A DNA stretch of 64,000 bases, taken from Bacteroidales bacterium. GTDB taxonomy: Bacteria > Bacteroidota > Bacteroidia > Bacteroidales > UBA932. The translations under genes were made by a program, and so were the position numbers. The notes below the pieces were generated by a model. That model was not told where the DNA came from, searched no databases, and was given only the letters and a program-made list of their open reading frames with translations. The stretch covers positions 18,225 through 82,224 of the forward strand of contig JAFZRX010000014.1 of NCBI GenBank assembly GCA_017619675.1, written 5' to 3'. This document shows, piece by piece, positions 8,942 through 16,210 of the stretch. The number at the start of each line of letters is the position of its first letter. Position 1 is the stretch's first letter.

Positions 8942-9824
8942 CACAAGCGCTGCAGACCTGCTGAAGAAAGTCCGCAAGATAGAGATCAAGACGCGGGCTC
9001 TCTCGCACCAGATTTTCGCCGGAGAGTACCATTCCGCATTCAAGGGACGCGGTATGGCTTTCAGCGAGGTGCGCGAGTACCAGTGGGGAGACGACGTGCG
9101 CTCAATGGACTGGAACGTCACCGCGCGCCTGCGGACACCTTACGTGAAGGTGTTCGAGGAGGAGCGCGAGCTGACGGTGGTCCTGCTCGTGGACGTGAGC
9201 GGCTCCGGTTTCTTTGGAACCGCGTCCCGCACAAAGAGGGAACTGCTGGCGGAGATCGCCGCCGTGCTAAGTTTCAGCGCCATCCTGAACAACGACAAGG
9301 TGGGGGCGCTGTTCTTCAGCGACCGTGTGGAGAAGTTCATCCCGCCGGGAAAGGGCAGGAGCCACCTCCTTCACATTATCAGGGAGATTATCGACCTGGA
9401 GCCCGTTTCCCGCGGAACCGACATTGGCGAGGCGCTGCGCTACCTGACCAACGCCATCAAGAAGAAATGCACAGCGTTCGTGCTCAGCGACATGATGGAT
9501 GCCGATGAGGAAGGAAACCCGCGTTACGAAGACGCCCTCAAGGTTGCCGTGAACCGCCACGACCTGTCTGTGATCAAGGTCCACGACCCCCGCGAGCAGG
9601 GCATCCCGGACCTGGGCCTGGTGAACGTGCACGACCTGGAGACTGGCGCGGACTCCTGGGTGAACACCTCCAGCAGGCGCATGCGCGAGGCATACGGCGC
9701 CTGGTACAGGGAGGTCGCTGACAAGGAGAAGAAACTGTTCAACCGGTACAAGGTTGATTCCGTAGATATAGCGACAAACGAAGACTATGTAAAGGGCCTG
9801 ATGACCCTGTTCAGCAAGAAATGA
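8922..9824 (+). CDS. DUF58 domain protein of the Bat operon
   Basis: 300 residues from the ATG at 8922, which overlaps the moxR stop by 20 bases. A longer frame from 8868 adds a low-complexity Arg/Ser/Lys stretch coded inside moxR, so the later start is preferred. DUF58 proteins carry a vWA-like fold; VVLLVDVSGSGFFG is a partial metal-site motif, and the EYQWGDDVRSMDWNVTARLRTPYVKVFEEER block is the family signature. It is expected to work with the MoxR ATPase just upstream. There is no signal peptide. It overlaps the next gene by ATGA. Confidence 0.9.
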   Translation: MQLSSHSTSAADLLKKVRKIEIKTRALSHQIFAGEYHSAFKGRGMAFSEVREYQWGDDVRSMDWNVTARLRTPYVKVFEEERELTVVLLVDVSGSGFFGTASRTKRELLAEIAAVLSFSAILNNDKVGALFFSDRVEKFIPPGKGRSHLLHIIREIIDLEPVSRGTDIGEALRYLTNAIKKKCTAFVLSDMMDADEEGNPRYEDALKVAVNRHDLSVIKVHDPREQGIPDLGLVNVHDLETGADSWVNTSSRRMREAYGAWYREVADKEKKLFNRYKVDSVDIATNEDYVKGLMTLFSKK

Positions 9825-10774
9825 GACTGTTGTTGGCCATATACGTATTAGCGGCGGGAATAATCCCTTCCGGCCAGAGCTACCTGAAGCAGCTCCAGCA
9901 GAGGGATTCCATACTCATAGCGGACCAGCTGGAATACGGTGTGGAGATCAACGGCGTGGCCGCGGGGACGACCCTGGCGTTCCAGGATTACACCAAGGCC
10001 TTCACGGACACCCTGACCCTGGTGCGCAACTGGCGGATAGACACCCTCAAGGTTACCGGAAAGGGGCAGGACGTGAAGTTCAACCTGCGCGCATACGTGG
10101 TGGTGGCCCCGTTCGAGGAGGGGCATTACCGGCTGCCGGAAATAGCCGTGCAGCGCACGGCGGGAGGGCAGCTGGACACCCTGCTGTACGACGGCATGGA
10201 ATTCGAGGCCAAGACCATCCCCATTGACACCGCCACTTTCCAGATACATGACATAAAGGGCCAGATAAAGTATCCGCTCACATTTGCGGAAATACTGCCA
10301 TACCTTTTGGGAATCTGGCTGGTGGCCGTACTGGCCATAATCATAGGCTGCCTGATAAAGATGTCCGGCCGCACAAAGACCGTTGCCGAGGTTCACCGCG
10401 ATCCGCCGTACATTGTGGCGCTGCGCAAGCTTGACCACCTGCGCGGGGACAAGTACTGGGCGCCGGAAAAGCAGAAGACGCTGTATTCCGGCATCACGGA
10501 TACGTTGCGCACATACATCGAGAACGTCTTTGGCATAAATGCGGAGGAGATGACCACCGCGGAGATCTTCGACGCCCTCAAGGGACGCGTCCCGGATGAC
10601 CTTTATGCGGAAGCCAAGGACCTGTTCGAGACCGCGGACTTCGTGAAGTTCGCAAAGTTCGCCGCCACCGAGCAGCAGAACGCCGCGGCGGTGCCTTCCG
10701 CAGTGAAATTTGTAACGTCCACCTACCAGACCCAACTGGAGGGTGAGCAGAAAGAAGAGGAGGAGGCCGCCTGA
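9821..10774 (+). CDS. Membrane protein of the Bat operon, function unknown
   Basis: 317 residues. An N-terminal hydrophobic segment (MRLLLAIYVLAAGIIPSGQS) looks like a signal peptide. A periplasmic beta-rich part follows, then one transmembrane helix (about 160-185, YLLGIWLVAVLAIIIGCLI) and a cytoplasmic helical domain. The C-terminus has a Glu-rich tail. Genes of this layout sit between the DUF58 gene and batA in many Bacteroidota Bat operons and resemble DUF4381-type proteins, but I cannot assign a named family securely. It overlaps both neighbours by 1-4 bases, so translation is probably coupled. Confidence 0.75.
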   Translation: MRLLLAIYVLAAGIIPSGQSYLKQLQQRDSILIADQLEYGVEINGVAAGTTLAFQDYTKAFTDTLTLVRNWRIDTLKVTGKGQDVKFNLRAYVVVAPFEEGHYRLPEIAVQRTAGGQLDTLLYDGMEFEAKTIPIDTATFQIHDIKGQIKYPLTFAEILPYLLGIWLVAVLAIIIGCLIKMSGRTKTVAEVHRDPPYIVALRKLDHLRGDKYWAPEKQKTLYSGITDTLRTYIENVFGINAEEMTTAEIFDALKGRVPDDLYAEAKDLFETADFVKFAKFAATEQQNAAAVPSAVKFVTSTYQTQLEGEQKEEEEAA

Positions 10775-11757
10775 TGTTCTTCGAGTATCCAAAACTGCTT
10801 TGGCTGATGCTGATTCCGGCGCTTCTTGGAGTGCTCTACCTGTTCCGTGAGCTCACGGGAAGGCGCACGAGCCTGAACGTGGCTTCCGGAAAGCAGTGGC
10901 AGAGCGGCGGGAGCACGCCTCTGGCGGTGCTGCGCCACCTGCCGGAGCTCCTGCGCCTGGCCGCGATGTGCCTCATCGTGGTGTGCATCGCGCGTCCGCG
11001 CTCGTCGTCACAGTCGGAAAGGGTGGATACCGAGGGAATTGACATCATCCTGGCAATGGACGTGTCCTCCAGTATGCTGGCGCGCGACTTTGAGCCGGAC
11101 CGCATCAACGCGGCCAAGGACATCGCCATGGAATTCATAGCGCAGAGGCCTTCGGACCGCATGGGAATAGTGGTGTTCGCGGCGGAGAGCTACACTCAGT
11201 GCCCGCTCACCACGGACCGCGCCACGCTGATCAACCTCATGAAGGAGATCCAGACGGGCCTGATTGACGACGGCACCGCGATAGGCAACGGCCTTGCCAC
11301 GGCTGTGGCGCGCCTGATGGACTCCGACGCAAAGAGCCGCGTTGTGATACTTCTCACCGACGGTGAGAACAACAGCGGCGAGATTGCCCCGGAGACCGCG
11401 GCGGAGATAGCCTCCACATACGGCGTCAGGGTCTATACGATAGGAGTGGGCGCCAACGGCAACGCGCCGTATCCCGTCATGACCCCCTGGGGCATAGAGA
11501 TGCAGAACCTGCCCGTCCAGCTGGACGAGGACCTGCTCCGCAGCATGGCCTCCATTACCGGAGGAAGGTATTTCCGCGCCACGGACAATACCAAGCTGGC
11601 GGAGATCTATTCGGAGATTAACAAGATGGAAAAGACACGGGTAACCGTGGACAATTTCCCGGTATATAAAGAACTGTTCCTGAAGTACGCGCTGTGGGCC
11701 CTGGCCCTGCTGCTCCTGGAACTGATATTGAGATTCCTGTTCAAGAAACTGCCGTGA
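10774..11757 (+). CDS. batA: BatA, membrane-anchored vWA domain protein
   Basis: 327 residues. An N-terminal membrane helix (about 8-25) and a second near residue 60 (LLRLAAMCLIVVCIARP) precede a vWA domain with an intact MIDAS motif DVSSS (DIILAMDVSSSMLARDF) and the TDGEN loop. A last helix (LKYALWALALLLLELILRFLF) ends the protein. BatA-type proteins are inner-membrane components linked to aerotolerance and envelope stress in Bacteroides and Leptospira. The start overlaps the previous stop (TGATG). Confidence 0.93.
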   Translation: MFFEYPKLLWLMLIPALLGVLYLFRELTGRRTSLNVASGKQWQSGGSTPLAVLRHLPELLRLAAMCLIVVCIARPRSSSQSERVDTEGIDIILAMDVSSSMLARDFEPDRINAAKDIAMEFIAQRPSDRMGIVVFAAESYTQCPLTTDRATLINLMKEIQTGLIDDGTAIGNGLATAVARLMDSDAKSRVVILLTDGENNSGEIAPETAAEIASTYGVRVYTIGVGANGNAPYPVMTPWGIEMQNLPVQLDEDLLRSMASITGGRYFRATDNTKLAEIYSEINKMEKTRVTVDNFPVYKELFLKYALWALALLLLELILRFLFKKLP

Positions 11758-12755
11758 TTTATTTTGGTAACGTTCACTTCCTGTGGCTCCTGCTGCTGGT
11801 TCCCGTCATCCTGGCGGGATACGGTATCATGCGCTACAGGCGCCGCAAGTCCCTGAGGGAATTCGGGGACGAGGCGCTGGTGCGCGAGCTGATGCCGCGT
11901 TATTCCTCCGTGAAGGGGTGGCTGCGCTGTGTCCTGCTGGCCATAGCCTTCGCCTGCTTCGCGGTGGGATTGTCGCGCCCCATGATAGGCGCCACGATCC
12001 GCGAGCACGAATCTGCGGGAGCTGAGATCATGATATGCCTTGACGTGTCCAACTCCATGCTTGCGGAGGACTACTCCCCGAGCCGTCTGGACAGGGCCAA
12101 GCTGGCCATAACCAGGCTGGTGGACGGCCTCCAGGACGACAGGATAGGCCTGATAGTGTTTGCAGGGACTTCGTTCGTGCAGCTGCCTATCACTTCGGAC
12201 TACATATCGGCAAAGATGTTCCTTTCCTCCGTGGATACACGGTCCGTCCCGGTCCAGGGTACCGCGATAGGGGACGCCATAACCACCGCGATCCGCAGTT
12301 TCAGCGCGCAGAGCGAGAAGAGCCGCGCCATAATTGTGATCACGGACGGAGAGAATCATGAGGACGATCCCGTGGAGGCCGCGGCGCTTGCGGCGGAGAA
12401 CGGGGTCAAGGTATATACCATAGGCGTGGGATCCACCCAGGGCCAGCCAATCCCTTACGGGGGAGAGCTGCTCAGGGATTCCGAGGGCAACATAGTTGTG
12501 ACGCGCCTTGACGAGGAGACGCTTAGGGACATAGCGGGCGCCGGAGGCGGGGCGTACGTGCATGCAGGGAACGAAGAGTTCGGCCTGAACCCCATCATCG
12601 AGGAAATCCGCAAGATGGAGGACGAGAGGTTCAACTCCATAGTGTTCGAGGAATACAACGAGCAGTTCATGTATTTCTTTGCCGCCGCACTGATATTCCT
12701 TATGCTTGAAATGCTGCTGGGGGAGAGGAGCCCCAGGAAGAAACTGTTCGTATGA
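11754..12755 (+). CDS. batB: BatB, membrane-anchored vWA domain protein
   Basis: 333 residues if translation starts at the GTG at 11754 (MIYFGNVHFLWLLLLVPVIL), which overlaps the batA stop by GTGA. A longer frame from a GTG at 11694 would add residues coded inside batA and put charged residues before the first helix, so I prefer the shorter form. Helix pair, vWA domain with MIDAS DVSNS (MICLDVSNSMLAEDY), TDGENHEDD loop, and a final helix. It is paralogous to BatA, as usual in this operon. Confidence 0.92.
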   Translation: MIYFGNVHFLWLLLLVPVILAGYGIMRYRRRKSLREFGDEALVRELMPRYSSVKGWLRCVLLAIAFACFAVGLSRPMIGATIREHESAGAEIMICLDVSNSMLAEDYSPSRLDRAKLAITRLVDGLQDDRIGLIVFAGTSFVQLPITSDYISAKMFLSSVDTRSVPVQGTAIGDAITTAIRSFSAQSEKSRAIIVITDGENHEDDPVEAAALAAENGVKVYTIGVGSTQGQPIPYGGELLRDSEGNIVVTRLDEETLRDIAGAGGGAYVHAGNEEFGLNPIIEEIRKMEDERFNSIVFEEYNEQFMYFFAAALIFLMLEMLLGERSPRKKLFV

Positions 12756-13435
12756 GAAGGATAGCGTTGATATTGGCAGCCGCGCTGCTGGCCGTGGGCG
12801 CAAGCGCCCAGGTGGACCGCAGGGAAGTGAGGGAAGGCAACCGCAAGTTCCGCGGGGGCAACTTCCGCCAGGCGGAGATAGACTACCGCAAGGCGGCGGT
12901 CAAGGATTCGCTTTCCGTGGCGGCACAGTACAACCTTGCGTCCTCGCTTTACAGGCAGGAAGAATATGAAGGGGCGGCCAAGGCCCTGGAAACCATAAAG
13001 GACGTGGCCCCGAACCACCCTAACAGTGCGGACTACTTCTACAACGCCGGCGACGTGGCCCTCCAGATGGAGAATTACCAGGCGGCGGTGGAGGCCTTCA
13101 AGCAGGCCCTGCTGCGCAATCCGGACGACCTGGACGCAAAGGAGAACTACATCTACGCAAAGAAGAAGATGCAGGACCAGGAGCAGGAAGGCGGAGGGGA
13201 CGACAACCAGGACCAGAATCAGGACCAGAACCAGGATCAGGACCAGCAGCAACAGCAGCAGGATCAGGACCAACAGCAGGACCAGCAACAGCAGCAGCCC
13301 CGCGAGCAGAAGATATCCCCGCAGCAGGCCCAGCAGATGCTGAACGCCATACAGGCCAAGGAGAAAGAGACCCAGGACAAGGTGAATAAGGAAAAAGCCC
13401 AGGCTAACCCTAACAAGAAAGAAAAGAATTGGTAA
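12752..13435 (+). CDS. batC: BatC, TPR protein with a Gln/Asp-rich tail
   Basis: 227 residues with a signal peptide (about 1-19, AVGASA-Q). Tetratricopeptide repeats occupy about 20-140 (GNRKFRGGNFRQAEIDYRKA; YNLASSLYRQEEYEGAAKAL; GDVALQMENYQAAVEAFKQA). A low-complexity region at about 150-185 is made almost only of Asp, Gln and Asn, coded by near-perfect short repeats of CAGGAC. A Lys/Asn-rich end follows. Predicted periplasmic. TPR protein BatC is thought to scaffold the Bat complex. The stop overlaps the start of the next gene (TAATG). Confidence 0.88.
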   Translation: MRRIALILAAALLAVGASAQVDRREVREGNRKFRGGNFRQAEIDYRKAAVKDSLSVAAQYNLASSLYRQEEYEGAAKALETIKDVAPNHPNSADYFYNAGDVALQMENYQAAVEAFKQALLRNPDDLDAKENYIYAKKKMQDQEQEGGGDDNQDQNQDQNQDQDQQQQQQDQDQQQDQQQQQPREQKISPQQAQQMLNAIQAKEKETQDKVNKEKAQANPNKKEKNW

Positions 13436-16023
13436 TGAAACGGTTGGTAGCCATAATGATGCTGCTGGCGGCGGCCTTTACGCTGCGCGCCCAGTCATCC
13501 ATACGCGTCGACGTCCCCAATCTGGTGGCGGTCAGCGAGCAGTTCAACGTAACTTTCATCATTGAGGGAGAGGACTCTCCAACGGACTTCCAGTGGAGTC
13601 CCGGCGACGACTTCCAACTGGTCTGGGGCCCCCAGAGGGGTTCTTCCACCAGCGTTACCATAGTGAACGGAAAGCGCTCACGCACTTCCCAGACCACATT
13701 CACGTATGTGCTCATGCCAAAGAGGGAGGGTAAGTTCACCCTTCCCACCGCCAGCGCAAAGGTTGGCGGGAAGGAGATAACGTCCTCCGGCGCCACCGTG
13801 GAGGTGGTTTCGGCCCAGAGCGGCGGAGGAGGGCAGGGCGCGTCCGGCTCGTCCGGAGGGACCGCGCAGGAAAGCGGCAGCATCTCCGACGACGACCTTT
13901 TCCTGCGCCTGACGCTGAGCCGCACGTCGGCCGTGGTTGGCGAGCCCATCAGCGTGACCCTGAAACTGTACCAGAGGGTGAGCGTAGCGGGTTTCGAGGA
14001 CGCCCGTTTCCCGTCCTTCAACGGTTTCTGGAGCCAGGAGATACAGGCTCCCACCAACATTGAATTCACCCGTGAGAACTATAACGGCAGCCTTTACAAT
14101 TCCGCCATACTGCGCACCTGGTCCATTATCCCGCAGCAGAGCGGAGACCTGGCCATAGAGCCGGCGGAACTAGTCTGCCTGGTGAACGTCCGCGTAGCCA
14201 CCGGCGGCGGAAGCATATTCGACAGTTTCTTCCAGGACGATTACCGCACCCTGCGCAAGCGTATATACTCCAAGGGCTATACAGTCAAGGTTTCCCCGCT
14301 CCCTTCAGGGGCTCCGGCTTCGTTCGGCGGCGGTGTGGGAAAGTTCTCCATGAATGCGGAACTGTCGTCCAATTCTCTCAACGCACATGACGCCGGATCC
14401 CTCAAGGTAACCGTGTCCGGAAGCGGAAACGTTTACCTGCTGGAGGCGCCAAAGGTGCAGTTCCCGCCGGATTTCGAGGTCTATGACGTAAAGATATCCG
14501 ATTCCCAAGGCGCAAAGGTGTTCGAGTTCCCGTTCATCCCCCGCAGCCCCGGAGATTTTACGATAGATCCCGTAGAGTACAGCTACTTTGACATCAACAC
14601 CCGCAAGTATGTGACCCTGACGTCGGATGCCATGCCGCTGAGCGTGGCCAGGGGCGCCAATACCGACAGTCCCAACGCGGGTGTCATCAACAGTGTTTCC
14701 CGCAAGGATGTCCGCAATCTGGACAGTGACATCCGCTACATAGCCACAAAGGCTCCAAAGTTCAATTCCGCAGGCGGCGGCTTCGCCTTCAGCAAGGCCT
14801 TCTGGGCCCTTGCGGCGGCGCTCCTGCTGCTCTGGGCGGCGGCATTCATAGCGCTGAGGCGCATAGGCGCCCGCCGTGCGGACGTGGCCCTGACCAAGAA
14901 CCGCAAGGCCACCTCCATGGCCCGCAAGAAACTGGCCCAGGCCGGAGTATTCCTGGACAAGAACCTCTACACCGCTTTCTACGAGGAACTCCACAAGGCC
15001 CTGCTGGGCTTCGTGGGCGACAAACTGAACATGGACCTTGCCGATATGTCCAAGGAGAATATCAGCGCGGAACTCTGCTCGCGCGGAACGCCGGCCCAGA
15101 CCGCGCAGGAGTTCACTGACCTGCTGGACGCCTGCGAATACGCGCGCTATTCGCCGGACGCCGGCCACGAGGCCATGTCGGAGCATTACAAGAAATCTCT
15201 CGAGGTAATCTCAGATATAGACAACGCCATGAAGGGTAACAGAAAGACAAAGGCGGGCGGAGCCGCGGCGGCGGCCCTGCTGCTGTTGCTGCTGCCGGGC
15301 GCAGCGCTCCGCGCCCAGGACAGCTATCCGGATTCATTGTGGAACGCCGGCACCGCGGCCTATTCAGATGGCCGCTGGGAGGAGGCGCTCCAGGCCTGGC
15401 AGGGGATAGAAAGCCTGGGAGTCGAATCCGCGGACCTCTACTACAACCTTGGCAACGCCTATTTCAAGACATCTGACTATGCGCACGCCATCCTCTTCTA
15501 CGAGCGTGCCCTCAGACTTAATCCGTCATCTGCGGACATAAAGCATAACCTGCAGTATGCCAATGAGTTCATACAGGACAACATAGAGACCGTGCCGGAG
15601 TTTTTCCTGGCCCAGTGGTTCCATGGTCTGTCCCGCGTTTTCCCCAGGGACGTATGGGCGGTTCTCTTCCTGGCGCTGCTGGCCGCGGCGCTGGGGCTGG
15701 CGCTGCTCTTCGCGCTTGGCGCCACCCCGGCGCGCCGCAAGGCCGGCTTCTTTGGCGGAATCGCCGCCCTGCTGCTCTGTGCGCTGTGTTTTACCTTTGC
15801 GCGTATGCAGTATAATCAGTATATAAGCGCCACTGACGCCATAATTACAAGGGCTGTCACCTCTGTCAAGAGTTCCCCGGACAGCGGCTCGGCAAAAGAC
15901 CTGTTCGTGCTGCACGCCGGATCCAAGGTCAGAATCCTGGATTCCGTGGGCGAATGGATGAACGTGGAACTGCCCGACGGCAGGCAGGGATGGCTTCCAG
16001 AAGCCGATATGGAAGTTATTTGA
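13435..16023 (+). CDS. BatD-BatE fusion protein
   Basis: 862 residues from the ATG at 13435 (TAATG overlap with batC); a TTG two codons earlier is less likely. Residues 1 to about 598 are a complete BatD: signal peptide, periplasmic beta domains (VDVPNLVAVSEQFNVTFII; FTYVLMPKREGKFTLP), one transmembrane helix at about 455-475 and a cytoplasmic helical domain. From Met599 (MKGNRKTKAGG) the frame continues without a stop into a complete BatE: a retained hydrophobic signal-like segment (ALLLLLLPGAALRAQ), TPR repeats (YYNLGNAYFKTSDYAHAILF), two transmembrane helices and a C-terminal SH3-like domain (LHAGSKVRILDSVGEWMNVE). In most Bacteroidota these are separate genes. Predicted topology puts both beta/TPR regions in the periplasm. 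Confidence 0.88.
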   Translation: MKRLVAIMMLLAAAFTLRAQSSIRVDVPNLVAVSEQFNVTFIIEGEDSPTDFQWSPGDDFQLVWGPQRGSSTSVTIVNGKRSRTSQTTFTYVLMPKREGKFTLPTASAKVGGKEITSSGATVEVVSAQSGGGGQGASGSSGGTAQESGSISDDDLFLRLTLSRTSAVVGEPISVTLKLYQRVSVAGFEDARFPSFNGFWSQEIQAPTNIEFTRENYNGSLYNSAILRTWSIIPQQSGDLAIEPAELVCLVNVRVATGGGSIFDSFFQDDYRTLRKRIYSKGYTVKVSPLPSGAPASFGGGVGKFSMNAELSSNSLNAHDAGSLKVTVSGSGNVYLLEAPKVQFPPDFEVYDVKISDSQGAKVFEFPFIPRSPGDFTIDPVEYSYFDINTRKYVTLTSDAMPLSVARGANTDSPNAGVINSVSRKDVRNLDSDIRYIATKAPKFNSAGGGFAFSKAFWALAAALLLLWAAAFIALRRIGARRADVALTKNRKATSMARKKLAQAGVFLDKNLYTAFYEELHKALLGFVGDKLNMDLADMSKENISAELCSRGTPAQTAQEFTDLLDACEYARYSPDAGHEAMSEHYKKSLEVISDIDNAMKGNRKTKAGGAAAAALLLLLLPGAALRAQDSYPDSLWNAGTAAYSDGRWEEALQAWQGIESLGVESADLYYNLGNAYFKTSDYAHAILFYERALRLNPSSADIKHNLQYANEFIQDNIETVPEFFLAQWFHGLSRVFPRDVWAVLFLALLAAALGLALLFALGATPARRKAGFFGGIAALLLCALCFTFARMQYNQYISATDAIITRAVTSVKSSPDSGSAKDLFVLHAGSKVRILDSVGEWMNVELPDGRQGWLPEADMEVI

Positions 16024-16069
16024 CGCAAGAAAAAAGTTTATTTTTATTGCATAAAAGAAATATTCTGCA

Positions 16070-16077
16070 TATCTTTG
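16070..16077 (+). promoter_or_regulatory. Candidate -7 box (TATCTTTG) for the large lipoprotein gene
   Basis: TATCTTTG matches the Bacteroidota -7 consensus TAnnTTTG and lies 134 bases before the start of the lipoprotein gene, in the AT-rich gap after the Bat operon. No good TTTG is seen about 19 bases upstream, only TTGC, so this is a one-box match. It would give a long leader. Confidence 0.35.
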
Positions 16078-16210
16078 TGCGTTGTATGTTGTATTGTGTC
16101 TGTACCAAGTGCGGTATTGGATGCATTTCAGCATAGCAAAAACGCGATTATTGTTACAAAGTGAAACAAATACAATTATTATAGTTTAACTTTTTAAATC
16201 TATTCCATTT

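Noticed and set aside
11694-11753. Extended N-terminus of BatB from an upstream GTG
   Set aside because: It would be coded inside batA and would place charged residues ahead of the first membrane helix; the GTG at 11754 overlaps the batA stop as in the rest of the operon.
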